Counted from the first letter of the stretch, positions 8,835-20,518 are shown. The stretch is 64,000 nucleotides of DNA from Evansella clarkii (GCF_002019695.1 NZ_KV917376.1:3066040-3130039), one strand, 5' to 3'. The notes: a model not told the origin generated them from the letters alone. Made by a program: numbers and translations.

Positions 8835-9121
8835 TTGATTGTCCCCTTCCTGAAAAATTCAAACAGTGATATTATTCCTGGAAAATATGGTTGTTATCCA
8901 TTCTTACCTGTTGCTGCGAGCCTTTACAACCCGTGTTATGGCATTAATTCTGTTACGTTCCTGACCTTCTAAAAACACGCAATAAAATTAGTAATAACTA
9001 AGATTACTCCTGCTCATTCCTATCCAACTGACTATTTTTAGCAAAAATTATAATTTTGCTCTGTCACGTTTTACCTCCTTACTTCGTCATGTTAATGAAG
9101 GAACTTAAGGAGGTTATTTTT

Positions 9122-10414
9122 ATGGCAGAAAAGTGGGATGTTGTGATAGTTGGCGGAGGGCTGGCGGGGTATGTGGCAGCAAACATTTTATGTGAAAAAA
9201 CTAATTTGTCAGTTCTCTTATTAGAAAGCAGGAGAAAAACAGGCGGCCGTGCAATAACAGAAAAGAGAAATGGTTCACTTTTTAATTTAGGCCCACATGC
9301 GCTGTACAAAGGAGGAAATGCTAAACCGATTCTCGAAGAATTAGGTGTTAAGCTGAGCGGTAAACCACCAGGAACCAGGGGGATTTTACTTAAAGGCAGT
9401 ACTGATTATGAGGCACCATTCTCTCTCTCAGGCATATTAAAAACAACATTTTTAACGTGGGGAGAACGTATGGAATGGGTCAGGGTAGTCAGCAAACTAA
9501 ATAATACAGACCCGAAAAATCTTGCTGAGGACCAAACCTTTAAGCATTGGGTTGAACAGGCCGCGAAATCATTAAAAGTACGATCACTACTGTATGTATT
9601 AGGGAGGCTGGCAACCTATTGCCATGCACCTGATATAACCAGTGCCAAGGTAATGATTAACCACATGAAACTTGCCATGAGAGGCGTCATATACTTAGAT
9701 GGGGGATGGCAGACTATCATTGATCAGCTGCACAACAGGGCTGTTATTTCACGTGTAGAAGTTCGAACCAATATTGTGGTGAAGAAAATTAAGGTGAACG
9801 GTGGAAATGACTGCTTTCAGGTAGTTCTGGCTGATGGCAGCGAGATTTTTGGGAACCAGGTTTTATTTACCGGGTCACCAAATGAGCTGGATCGTATTCT
9901 GAATCTTACGGATGCCAATTCTCCCCTCAGCTTCTTCCGAGAAATAAAACCTGTCAAAGCAGCCACGTTAGACATCGCTTTAGAAAGGCTCCCTCAGCCT
10001 GCCAGACTATTTGCGATGGGAATCGACGAGCCCTTTTATTATTCCGTGCACTCCGCAAATGCAAAGCTTTCTGAATCAGGACAAAATACAGTTCTGCACG
10101 TATTAAAATATTTTCGCGAGGAAGAGGAAGGACATGGAGAAGGAATACAAGATGAGCTTTACCAGTTTTTAGAAAAAGTACAGCCGGAATGGGGAAATCA
10201 ACTCATTGAAAAGCGCTGCTTGCCTCGTATCATTGTAAATCAGCGTTTACCAATAGCTGGAGACGAGAACAGGCTCGAGCTGGCAGAAAAGATGATAATT
10301 CCTGGTTTATATATAGCAGGGGACTGGGCATCGCCGGACCTGATACTCTCAGAAGCAGCGGTCAGCAGTGCCAAAAAAGCCGCATTGCAAATGATTCAAA
10401 AACGAATAGGGTGA
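9122..10414 (+). CDS. FAD-dependent amine oxidase / phytoene-desaturase-like oxidoreductase
   Basis: A 430-residue flavoprotein. It has an N-terminal Rossmann motif VIVGGGLAGYVAA with LLLESRRKTGGRA (FAD binding), an internal substrate region, and the closing FAD motif IAGDWASPDLILSEAAVSSAK typical of NAD(P)-binding_8/amine oxidase proteins. No substrate can be assigned. The frame is open upstream, but ATG 9122 follows AAGGAGG and starts the domain. It overlaps in operon style with the ECF sigma gene (5 bases apart) and then a selenoprotein, which suggests a redox-stress role. Confidence 0.85.
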   Translation: MAEKWDVVIVGGGLAGYVAANILCEKTNLSVLLLESRRKTGGRAITEKRNGSLFNLGPHALYKGGNAKPILEELGVKLSGKPPGTRGILLKGSTDYEAPFSLSGILKTTFLTWGERMEWVRVVSKLNNTDPKNLAEDQTFKHWVEQAAKSLKVRSLLYVLGRLATYCHAPDITSAKVMINHMKLAMRGVIYLDGGWQTIIDQLHNRAVISRVEVRTNIVVKKIKVNGGNDCFQVVLADGSEIFGNQVLFTGSPNELDRILNLTDANSPLSFFREIKPVKAATLDIALERLPQPARLFAMGIDEPFYYSVHSANAKLSESGQNTVLHVLKYFREEEEGHGEGIQDELYQFLEKVQPEWGNQLIEKRCLPRIIVNQRLPIAGDENRLELAEKMIIPGLYIAGDWASPDLILSEAAVSSAKKAALQMIQKRIG

Positions 10415-10418
10415 TAAA

Positions 10419-11282
10419 GTGCAAATTACTAATGAAGAATATACGAAATACCGGCCCCTGTTATTTTCATTAGGATATCGTTTGCTTGGTTCTGTAAAAG
10501 ACGTGGAGGACCTTGTACAGGAAACATTTTTACGGGCATACCAAATTAATGAGGATAAGGTGGAAAACAAAAAAGCCTATTTGTGTAAAGTAATGACTAA
10601 CTGCTGTCTGGATTTATTAAAGTCTGCGCGCTTTAGACGAGAGCAGTATATTGGCCCGTGGCTCCCGGAACCATTATGGCCGGATCATCTGAAGGAAAAT
10701 GATCCTTCTGAAGCTGCCATTCAGAAGGAAGGATTAAGTATCGCTTATTTAAGGATGATGGAGAACTTATATCCACATGAACGGGCTGTTTTTTTACTGA
10801 GAGAAGTATTTGGTTTTTCGTATACTGAAATTGCCAGTTTCATAGAAAAGCAGGAATCCAGCTGCCGGCAGCTAAACAGCCGAGCTAAGAAAAAACTGGC
10901 CGCTGTATCAGCGGAAAGCCTGGATTATGAAAAAAACAAAAAGCTTATTCTTCGTTTTATCAACGCATTTCAGACAAAGAACACAACAGAGCTGCTGGAA
11001 CTGGTATCAGAAGAAGTAATTTTGTACTCCGACGGCGGAGGGATCGTTAAAGCGGCCATACGGCCAATTGTATCCAGCGTGAATGTATTGTCCTTTTTAT
11101 TCGGAATTACTAAGAAGATGCCAGATGATTTTATTTTTGAAGTGAAAAGAATTAATGGCCAGCCGGCTATTGTAAACAGAATAAACGGGGAGCTGCACAG
11201 TGTTATCAGTTTTTATATTAGTAACGACCGAATTAAAGAAATCTATATGCTGTTAAATCCTGAGAAGCTTAATCATAAATGA
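10419..11282 (+). CDS. ECF-type sigma factor with SnoaL-like C-terminal domain (SigJ type)
   Basis: A 287-residue sigma-70 family regulator. Region 2 (about residues 10-75: LGSVKDVEDLVQETFLRAY) and region 4 (about 110-165: ERAVFLLREVFGFSYTEIASFI) are clear. The remaining about 110 residues form a SnoaL-like extension, the layout of SigJ/ECF41-like factors that use this domain instead of a separate anti-sigma. Starts at GTG 10419, 5 bases after the oxidoreductase stop. In ECF41 systems the neighbour is often a redox enzyme, as here. It probably controls its own operon, including the selenoprotein behind it. Confidence 0.87.
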   Translation: MQITNEEYTKYRPLLFSLGYRLLGSVKDVEDLVQETFLRAYQINEDKVENKKAYLCKVMTNCCLDLLKSARFRREQYIGPWLPEPLWPDHLKENDPSEAAIQKEGLSIAYLRMMENLYPHERAVFLLREVFGFSYTEIASFIEKQESSCRQLNSRAKKKLAAVSAESLDYEKNKKLILRFINAFQTKNTTELLELVSEEVILYSDGGGIVKAAIRPIVSSVNVLSFLFGITKKMPDDFIFEVKRINGQPAIVNRINGELHSVISFYISNDRIKEIYMLLNPEKLNHK

Positions 11283-11322
11283 GGGCGTTTCACATTGAGT
11301 AAAAGTGAAGGAGAGATAATAA

Positions 11323-11886
11323 ATGAAGATTATATTTGAGACAGATGAAGGTGTGCCCGTAAGTTTTTCAGATCTGCTCCAGGAAAATCCTGTTCTCTTC
11401 GTATTAGTCAGGCATTTAGGCTGACCCGTTTGCCGTGATTTTCTTGCGCAGTTGCGTGAGCATTCAGAGGAGATCTGTTCCAAAGGGGTATCGATTATTG
11501 CTGTTACTCCTGCAAAATCAAATCAGCTGAAGCAATTTGCAGAGGTGTTTGGTCCTTATCCTTTTAAGATTTTAGGAGACCCGGATCGTAATTTTTATAA
11601 GGAATTATCATTGAATAGGCTTTCAGTTATGAGCTCTCTAACCATCATCTCTAACTATCTTTTATCCGGCAGGTTCCGTGAGATTTTTCCGAAGGATTCA
11701 GAGAAACGGGAAGTGATAAAAAAGGCAATGGCCAGCCAGGATGTTTATCAGTTAGGAGGAACATTTTTAATTGACCCGAAAGCTAAGTTGCTTTGGCAGC
11801 ATATTGATTCCGAGCCAGCTGATCATGCAGCTATTCCGGATATTATATCTGTTTTAGACAGGCTTAATAACGAAGAAATAGGTTAA
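11323..11886 (+). CDS. Peroxiredoxin-like selenoprotein (U-x-x-C), UGA at codon 34
   Basis: Read with the in-frame TGA at 11422-11424 as selenocysteine, the gene codes for 187 residues with the AhpC/TSA-like (PRXL2-type) thioredoxin fold: VLFVLVRHLG-U-PVC-RDF, where close relatives carry CxxC. The part before the TGA has its own start (ATG 11323, GGAGAG site) and the reading frame continues perfectly to 11886, so UGA is recoding, not decay. SelA, SelB, SelD and tRNA-Sec are all in this window. The active-site U34/C37 pair suggests a thiol peroxidase or disulfide-type redox role. It is the third gene of the oxidoreductase/sigma factor group. An automatic caller would truncate or shorten it (to 11452). 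Confidence 0.92.
11443..11460 (+). promoter_or_regulatory. Candidate bacterial SECIS hairpin of the peroxiredoxin-like gene
   Basis: CTTGCGC and GCGTGAG pair (7 bp with two G-U pairs) around the loop AGTT. The loop lies about 26 bases after the UGA, inside the distance known for bacterial SECIS elements read by SelB. Inferred by eye. Confidence 0.5.
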
Positions 11887-12057
11887 ATGTCAAACTGAAA
11901 TATTCAACATTTAACAGAAAAAACTTAGCAGAGAGTGCTTTTTATGAATCAGGAGTTTATTGTTTTCAGGAAGGAATATATTTAAATTTGTCGAAATAAT
12001 AAATATATTAGGATAACTTAACTTTATTCAGGATGAAAAACAGCTGGAGGTAGTTGC

Positions 12058-12846
12058 ATGGGCAAAGTGACAGAGGTACAAACGTATATTGATAAGTTAC
12101 TGGAGGCAGAAAGAAATATCAAACCAGTACCGTTTCTCAGCGGTTCATTTAAATTCAGTGAGGAAGAGGCATACAGGTTTCAGCATGAGCTGATTGCTAA
12201 AAAATCCCTGCAGTTAAATGAAGAAGTAAAGGGATATAAAGTAAGCATGACGAGTCCTGAGACACAGGCATTAGCGGATACAAATGAACCGGCATACGGG
12301 ACGTTATTAACATCAAACCACATAGAAGGGGATTTCAGGAACATTTATTTACCGAGTATGAACAGCCCTCTCCTTGAGGCGGAAATTGCATTTGTTTTAA
12401 CGGAAGATCTGCCTTATGATGCCACTGTCGAGGAAATCACTGAAAAAACAAAGGCAGCTGCATGTATGGAAGTTCCCGACTCCAGATATACAGACTGGTT
12501 TCCAAATTTTCAGCTGATGGATCTCATTTGTGATAATGGAGTTACAGGAAAAATTGTTACATCATCAAAGTGGAAGGAGTCCTCTGCAGTTGAATTAGAA
12601 AAGATTACAGTGTCTCTGAAACGTAATGGAGAGGAGCTCGGCGAAGGGATCTCCACTCATGTCATGGGCAACCCGTTAAACTCCATTCTATGGCTTGTAA
12701 AAAAGCTTGCTAAGGCAGATAAACATCTGAAAAAAGGGATGGTTATTTCCTCAGGTACATTAACTTCGCCAGTCCCACTGGAAAAAGGAGTGTATGAAGC
12801 AGAGTTCAGTCAATTAGGATCGGTAAAAATCAATGTAATTGATTGA
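12058..12846 (+). CDS. 2-keto-4-pentenoate hydratase / FAH-family protein
   Basis: A 262-residue protein of the MhpD/hydratase group of the fumarylacetoacetase superfamily, enzymes of meta-cleavage aromatic degradation or related 2-oxoacid steps. Visible: N-terminal helix region, VKGYKVSMTSPE, the metal-site region EAEIAFVL (E-x-E), ACMEVPDSRY, and SGTLTSPVPLEKG near the end. No pathway partners are adjacent, so the substrate is unsure. Starts at ATG 12058 after CTGGAGG. A terminator follows. Confidence 0.82.
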   Translation: MGKVTEVQTYIDKLLEAERNIKPVPFLSGSFKFSEEEAYRFQHELIAKKSLQLNEEVKGYKVSMTSPETQALADTNEPAYGTLLTSNHIEGDFRNIYLPSMNSPLLEAEIAFVLTEDLPYDATVEEITEKTKAAACMEVPDSRYTDWFPNFQLMDLICDNGVTGKIVTSSKWKESSAVELEKITVSLKRNGEELGEGISTHVMGNPLNSILWLVKKLAKADKHLKKGMVISSGTLTSPVPLEKGVYEAEFSQLGSVKINVID

Positions 12847-12856
12847 CGAAGACGAT

Positions 12857-12887
12857 AAAAACGACAGGTGCTGGGACCTGTCGTTTT
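12857..12887 (+). terminator. Terminator between hydratase and S66 peptidase genes
   Basis: Perfect 12-bp stem AAAACGACAGGT/ACCTGTCGTTTT, loop GCTGGG. The next ribosome binding site follows at once, so it could also attenuate read-through into the peptidase gene. Confidence 0.8.
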
Positions 12888-12903
12888 CAGGAGGAGGTAT
12901 ACC

Positions 12904-13917
12904 ATGATAAAATATCCGATTCTCAAACAAGGAACAACGATAGGGGTTACGGCACCATCTTCAGGCGTACCTGCTGAATTGCACCACTTAATCCACAAGG
13001 CATGCGGGAGATTAGAATCAAAAGGCTATCACGTTATTTGCGGAGAAACTGTCTGGACACAGGAAAAAGCAAGATCAGCTCCGGCCAGAAAAAGGGCGGC
13101 TGAATTTAACAAAATGATGCAGGAAGATGAAATACAGTTAATTTTCCCTCCCTGGGGCGGAGTTCTGCTTGTTGAAATACTGGAGTACATAGATTTTAAT
13201 AGTATGAAGCCAAAGTGGGTTTTAGGCTATTCCGATACGAGCCTGTTATTACTGGCAATAACTTTAAACACAGGCATAGCGACAGCACACGGGACTAATC
13301 TGGTAGACATTAGGGGCGAAACTTCTGATGAAACAACAGCAAAGTGGGAAGAGGTTCTGAATACTAAAGTAAACAGTTCCGTACTTCAGAAATCATCGGA
13401 AAAATATCAAAAAGAGTGGGAATTCGATAATCCTACTCCGCATATCTTTAATTTGACAGAACCGACAATGTGGAAATCTGTTTCCGGTTCAAATGTGACA
13501 ATCAGTGGACGTTTACTCGGAGGCTGTATTGATGTCATAAGACACCTGATTGGTACTCCTTACGGGCAGGCAGCTGAATTTCAAAGAAAATATATTAATA
13601 ATGAACCTGTTTTGTGGTTTTTTGAAAACTGTGAATTAAAAACGGATGATCTGCGAAGAACGCTTGTTCAAATGAAGCTTGCAGGCTGGTTCGAAAACAG
13701 TGCAGGTATATTATTCGGGAGAAGCTCTGCAATTACTTCTGCAGAAGAATATTCTGTTGAAGACGTTTATCAGGAGCTGTATGAAGAACTGGGAATTCCA
13801 ATAATTTTTGATATCGACTGCGGCCATCTTCCTCCTCAGATGACTTTTGTTAACGGGGCTTATGCAGACGCTGCTTTAATAAACGGCAAAGGAACACTGC
13901 TGCAGCACTTTATCTAA
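12904..13917 (+). CDS. S66 family serine peptidase (LD-carboxypeptidase / MccF-like)
   Basis: A 337-residue cytosolic S66 peptidase. The nucleophile elbow is GYSDTS (Ser about residue 112), the catalytic Glu lies in FENCEL and the His in DCGHLPPQ. Members recycle murein tetrapeptides (LdcA) or, as MccF, cleave peptidyl/aminoacyl-nucleotide antibiotics. The length is closer to the MccF-like clade, but family assignment by eye is not enough to choose. Start ATG 12904 follows AGGAGGT. The longer frame upstream runs through the terminator and is rejected. Confidence 0.85.
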   Translation: MIKYPILKQGTTIGVTAPSSGVPAELHHLIHKACGRLESKGYHVICGETVWTQEKARSAPARKRAAEFNKMMQEDEIQLIFPPWGGVLLVEILEYIDFNSMKPKWVLGYSDTSLLLLAITLNTGIATAHGTNLVDIRGETSDETTAKWEEVLNTKVNSSVLQKSSEKYQKEWEFDNPTPHIFNLTEPTMWKSVSGSNVTISGRLLGGCIDVIRHLIGTPYGQAAEFQRKYINNEPVLWFFENCELKTDDLRRTLVQMKLAGWFENSAGILFGRSSAITSAEEYSVEDVYQELYEELGIPIIFDIDCGHLPPQMTFVNGAYADAALINGKGTLLQHFI

Positions 13918-13993
13918 TTCTGTATTCGCAATCGGGGAACCGAAAAAACATGGCAGAAGACTAACAGCTTCATATAAGAATCTGGTTTAAAAG

Positions 13994-14028
13994 AAACACC
14001 ACCCGGGCAAAAGCATGGGTGGTGTTTG
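13994..14028. terminator. Bidirectional terminator between convergent genes
   Basis: Stem AAACACCACCC/GGGTGGTGTTT, usable in both directions, between the S66 peptidase and the minus-strand BCCT gene. Confidence 0.85.
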
Positions 14029-14053
14029 TGCTGAATATTAACCATCGAAAAAA

Positions 14054-15679
14054 CTAATTTATTTTTTTATCACTTGATAGTTCTTTGTTTTTTATTTTTT
14101 CTTTTGTAAGTTTCTTTCTTGATCTTTTTTCAACTTCGTAATTAGCTGCCTTATAAAAGGATCCTCCCATAAGCAGGATGACCACTGAAAAAGGCAATGC
14201 CGCGATGATCAGCATGTTCTGAAGCCCTTGTGTTCCTCCAAAATAAACAATAATAGCAGCCATAGCGGACATGGCAAGGCCCCAAATAATTTTTACCCCG
14301 TTTGCAGGGTTTATGGACCCATTTGTACTCAGCATTCCAAGAACAAAAGTGGCTGAATCGGCTGATGTAATAAAGAAGATTGCAACGACCACTATTGTCA
14401 GCAATGCCATAAATTGACCCAGTGGATAATGCTGCAGAACCCCAAATGTAGTGGTTTCAAGAGAGTATGCCGAAATGGCATCTATACCGTTTTGTTCTAT
14501 ATTAAGTGCGGAAACACCAAATACAGCAAAAAAGATAAAGCACACAATGGCGGGTACAAAAAGTACGCCCATCAGAAACTCCTTTACAGTCCTTCCTCTG
14601 GAAACACGGGCGATAAATATACCGACAAATGGCGACCAGGATATCCACCATGCCCAATAAAATATAGTCCAGTTATCGATCCATGTACGTCTTTCTTCAT
14701 TCAACGGTGAAAGGCGGAAACTCATATCAAAGAAGTTAGTAATGTAGCCGCCAAGTGTTGATGTAAACATATTCAGGATATATAATGTTGGTCCGACGAG
14801 GAAGAGTACGAACAACAGAAGAAATCCCAGGCCCATATTTATGTTACTTAAGTATTTGATGCCTTTTCCGATTCCGGACCAGGCTGAAATGATAAACAGT
14901 AAAGTTGCCACTGCTAAGATTAATAACTGCATACTAAAATTATCAGGTGTTCCGAACAAGTAGGCGAGTCCACCGTTAATCTGTGCAGAGCCAAAACCGA
15001 GAGTGGAAGCTACACCTACTACTGTAGCAAATACGGCAAGTGTATCAATTAATTTACCAGGCATACCAGCCATGCTTTTTTCACCGAAAATTGGTGTAAG
15101 TGTTGCACTTATTAATCCTGGATATCCCTTTCGGAACTTAAAATAAGCCAGAACTAATGCTACAACGCCATACACAGCCCATGCATGAATTCCCCAATGG
15201 AAAAAGGAGTACTGGAGTGACTGCCTTATTGCGTCATTGGTGCCAGGTTCGAATCTTGGAGGGCTGTTAAACGCGTGAGAGATTGGTTCTGCTGTCGTCC
15301 AGAAGACCATTCCCATTCCCATCCCCGCGCTGAATAGCATAGCAAACCAGGTAGGCGTGCTAAAATCCGGTTTTTCATCTTCCTTACCTAATTTAATATT
15401 TCCGAACCTGGAAAACATTAAATAAATACAGAATGCCAGAAATAACATAATAAGCAGCAGGTAATACCAGCCAAAAGCTTCGGATATAAAAGTCGTCAGC
15501 TGAGAGGATAAGGATTGTAAATGAGTGGGAGCAACGGTGCCCCAGATAACTAATGCAATACAAATTACGAGTGCATACCAAAAGACTGAAGTAACATTTT
15601 TCACAAACTCACCTCGACTAATTTTAATCAGTAATTTATTATGTCTCAGCTTTTGCAAAATAGCAAATATTGTCGACAA
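14054..15679 (-). CDS. BCCT-family betaine/choline/carnitine transporter
   Basis: A 541-residue integral membrane protein with about twelve hydrophobic helices and the BCCT signature in GMGMGMVFWTTAEPISHAF and the Trp-rich stretch FYWAWWISWSPFVGIFIARVSRG. Such Na-coupled carriers import glycine betaine and other compatible solutes. The nearest Bacillus relative by layout is OpuD. The C-terminal tail is highly charged (Lys/Glu), as in osmosensing members. Single gene. The start at 15679 lacks a clear strong ribosome binding site, and a nearby downstream start is possible. Confidence 0.88.
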   Translation of the reverse strand: MSTIFAILQKLRHNKLLIKISRGEFVKNVTSVFWYALVICIALVIWGTVAPTHLQSLSSQLTTFISEAFGWYYLLLIMLFLAFCIYLMFSRFGNIKLGKEDEKPDFSTPTWFAMLFSAGMGMGMVFWTTAEPISHAFNSPPRFEPGTNDAIRQSLQYSFFHWGIHAWAVYGVVALVLAYFKFRKGYPGLISATLTPIFGEKSMAGMPGKLIDTLAVFATVVGVASTLGFGSAQINGGLAYLFGTPDNFSMQLLILAVATLLFIISAWSGIGKGIKYLSNINMGLGFLLLFVLFLVGPTLYILNMFTSTLGGYITNFFDMSFRLSPLNEERRTWIDNWTIFYWAWWISWSPFVGIFIARVSRGRTVKEFLMGVLFVPAIVCFIFFAVFGVSALNIEQNGIDAISAYSLETTTFGVLQHYPLGQFMALLTIVVVAIFFITSADSATFVLGMLSTNGSINPANGVKIIWGLAMSAMAAIIVYFGGTQGLQNMLIIAALPFSVVILLMGGSFYKAANYEVEKRSRKKLTKEKIKNKELSSDKKIN

Positions 15680-15884
15680 TCAATTGCAGGTGAGTGTATA
15701 AGTAAACCAGCTTTGCTTGCAATACTAAGGGTACTTTTTTGGGCGACAATAGTTTATCGGACAGAATAGGCAGGAAAGTGCTGATGCATCCTAAGTAAGT
15801 TCTATATTTCGTGTTGCGAAATATAGTTATTATTATATACTTATATACAGGAATGAATTTAAAAACAGACTTTGCATAAAAAAT

Positions 15885-16144
15885 ACGAACATTACTTTTC
15901 GATTGCAGCGTAAGACGGCGGTGACTGTCTCTTCCTCTGCAAGCTTAGCTCCGTAGAATATCCGTCGAGACAACTCGACGCATTTGCGGTGAAGGAGAGG
16001 CTCGTTCTTGCGGGAACAGCGCGAGCTGAAAATCCATTTTTGTCGGCGTTCAGCCGTCAAAAATTAGTTGAAGCCGTGCCCGCAGAACGCGTCCGTCTAA
16101 AGCATAAATCGAACAACAATGTAACATTTTAAAGTAATGTTCGT
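15885..16144. repeat. 260-bp non-coding element with 14-bp terminal inverted repeats
   Basis: The element starts with ACGAACATTACTTT (15885-15898) and ends with its exact reverse complement (16131-16144). The inside is richer in G+C than the flanks, holds more internal inverted stretches (for example GTCGAGACAACTCGAC near 15963) and no convincing gene. It lies in the 590-bp gap between the BCCT and DHA2 transporter genes. It looks like a MITE or a Bacillus-type dispersed intergenic repeat. No target duplication could be made out. Confidence 0.6.
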
Positions 16145-16269
16145 GTAAATGATAAAAGTATTGAATTATGAAATTGACTCACAGACTAAAAAATAGAGCT
16201 GCTCACACTAAGTAATAGTTTGAGAGTTCATAAAGCTCGCAGAAGATATGATATATTAGGAGTTTTCAG

Positions 16270-17712
16270 ATGGAAAATAAAGAGAGTTACAGTAAGGTAC
16301 TTATCGCTGGATTATTGCTCATAGGATCATTTATTGCAGTCTTAAACCAGACACTCATGATTACAGCCATTCCCCCGCTCATGGAAGAAATGAATATCAC
16401 GGCTAATACTGGCCAGTGGTTAACGACAGTATTTATGCTGGTAATGGGAATCATGGTACCCATTTCTGCTTTTTTAATTGAGAAATATACAACGAGGCAG
16501 CTTTTCTTGTCTGCAATGGGTATCTTTACAATTGGAACGGTGGTTGCAGCTCTGGCTGTAAACTTCCCTGGCCTGCTTGCAGGCAGGATTATTCAGTCTG
16601 TTGGAGCAGGGGTAATGATACCGTTAATGCAAACAGTTTTTCTGCTCATTTTCCCAGTAGAGCGACGGGGGACAGCTATGGGGTATATCGGTCTTGTAAT
16701 TTCGTTTGCTCCAGCGATCGGCCCGACGTTATCCGGGTGGGTGACCACAAATTATGAATGGCGGTTTATGTTTTATGGGATAATTCCTTTAGCTCTGCTC
16801 ATGCTCGTTTTAGCGTTCTTCAAAATGAGAAATGTCACGGAGCTAAAAAACCCGAAAGTCGACCCAGTATCAATTATGTTGTCTACCTTTGGTTTCGGAG
16901 GTCTTCTGTACGGGTTTACCAGTGCAGGAAATAATGGCTGGGGGAGCCCCCAAACAGTAATTTTTCTGTTCTTTGGAGCACTGATGATTTTCATCTTTGT
17001 TAAGCGCCAGCTTGGTTTGAATCATCCTATGCTGGAATTCCGTGTTTTCAGGGCGCGTATGTTTGCACTTTCTACAATAATTTGCAGTATCGGCTTTTTA
17101 GGCCTCATTGGGCTGGAGACACTTATCCCTTTATATATGCATAACATGCGTGGTTTTACAGCAGTAGAGGCAGGAATTGTTTTGCTCCCTGGAGCATTAA
17201 TTACAGGTTTTATGGCTCCAATTACAGGCAGGATATTTGACCGGTATGGTGCGCGTGTTTTGGCTATTCCCGGCCTGATTATCATGACAATCTCCACCTT
17301 TGCGTTTCTATTCATTGATACAACTACTTCCATTTTGTATTTAACTGTAATGTACGCGATTCGGATGTTTGGTTTCTCAATGGTCATGATGCCAGTGAAT
17401 ACAGCAGGACTGAATCAAATACCTAAAAAACTGATTCCCCATGGTTCGGCGGTTACGAATACAGTGCGTCAGCTGTCGGCGTCTATCGGCACGGGCTTGC
17501 TCGTGACGACCATGACAACTGCAGAAAGAGCTGGAGCCAGTATTCCACAGGTTGTTCGTCCGGATATTTTCGGAGCAATCATCGCATTCGGAATGATCGG
17601 TGTCATAACCTTAGTGGCATTAATTCTTTCCTTTAAAGTTCAGAAAACTTATCCGCCAACAGATGAAGAATGGGACATGGGAGAGAAGGTAAAGGGAAAA
17701 GGTGCTGGTTAA
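16270..17712 (+). CDS. DHA2-family drug:H+ antiporter (EmrB/QacA type)
   Basis: A 480-residue, 14-helix major facilitator. It starts with a short basic stretch, then LNQTLMITAIPPLMEEM (the DHA2 motif region of helix 1), GRIIQSVGAGVMIPLMQTV (helix 4), and motif C-like GFAPAIGPTLSGW equivalent FAPAIGPTLSGW in helix 5, the hallmark of drug antiporters. Substrates cannot be read from sequence. Start ATG 16270 follows TTAGGAG. Single gene with no adjacent regulator. Confidence 0.9.
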   Translation: MENKESYSKVLIAGLLLIGSFIAVLNQTLMITAIPPLMEEMNITANTGQWLTTVFMLVMGIMVPISAFLIEKYTTRQLFLSAMGIFTIGTVVAALAVNFPGLLAGRIIQSVGAGVMIPLMQTVFLLIFPVERRGTAMGYIGLVISFAPAIGPTLSGWVTTNYEWRFMFYGIIPLALLMLVLAFFKMRNVTELKNPKVDPVSIMLSTFGFGGLLYGFTSAGNNGWGSPQTVIFLFFGALMIFIFVKRQLGLNHPMLEFRVFRARMFALSTIICSIGFLGLIGLETLIPLYMHNMRGFTAVEAGIVLLPGALITGFMAPITGRIFDRYGARVLAIPGLIIMTISTFAFLFIDTTTSILYLTVMYAIRMFGFSMVMMPVNTAGLNQIPKKLIPHGSAVTNTVRQLSASIGTGLLVTTMTTAERAGASIPQVVRPDIFGAIIAFGMIGVITLVALILSFKVQKTYPPTDEEWDMGEKVKGKGAG

Positions 17713-17967
17713 AAAATAATACTGTGATCAGGAAGCAAGGGGGCAGGACCTCTTGCTTTTTTGTATGCAAAATAAGTGCTTGTTTAAAAGGCTTAAGTAA
17801 TCGTTATTCCGTTATGTTCCATTCTCACTCGTATATCTACTATTTTGATAATAGCATATCTTCATCATAAGTGAGAATTTTGTATAGTATTGAGAATGAT
17901 TTCATTACTTTTTCCTTATAAATCGCCATAATTAAGAGAAATTATGAGGTTAATAACATTTACATGT

Positions 17968-18017
17968 TAATAATAGTTATAAATAAGTATTGACTTTCAA
18001 CTGAGAAGTGTTATCAT
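17968..18017 (+). promoter_or_regulatory. katG promoter with a PerR-like box
   Basis: TAATAATAGTTATAA at 17968-17982 reads on the other strand as a 13/15 match to the PerR box TTATAATTATTATAA. Next to it lie a -35 TTGACT (17990-17995) and a -10 TATCAT (18012-18017), 16 bases apart. Peroxide control of katG by PerR fits established Bacillus biology. The leader to ATG 18148 is about 120 bases. Confidence 0.6.
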
Positions 18018-18084
18018 TGGTATGTGCTTAACTATTACTCCTTTATAAGAGGAGCTGAGAAGTTGGCAATAATACAAAATTTAA

Positions 18085-20331
<2,247 letters not shown>

Positions 20332-20359
20332 TTACTGCAATAACTAAAAAACTAATAGT

Positions 20360-20400
20360 AATTGGGTATTCGTTTCTTCTAAAACGAATACCCAATTTTT
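20360..20400 (+). terminator. Terminator after katG
   Basis: Near-perfect 16-bp stem AATTGGGTATTCGTTT/AAACGAATACCCAATT followed by Ts. Confidence 0.92.
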
Positions 20401-20518
20401 ATATTATTTAGTTACACAGATCGGGTTTGCGCGAGCCAATTAATGATAGAAGATATAAACTAAATTAATTAAAGGTTGTGGGGGGGACCCTCCTTTTTAG
20501 TCTGGCTACCGTGGTAAA

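Noticed and set aside
11323-11424. Frameshift or nonsense mutation in the peroxiredoxin gene
   Set aside because: Only a single TGA at the exact Cys position interrupts an otherwise perfect frame, and the whole Sec machinery is present.
12904-13917. MccF-like peptidase as part of the RiPP immunity system
   Set aside because: It lies 22 kb away outside the island in a core region; S66 peptidases are common housekeeping enzymes.
15833-16060. 75-residue minus-strand gene
   Set aside because: It falls inside the inverted-repeat element, has no ribosome binding site, and low-quality composition.
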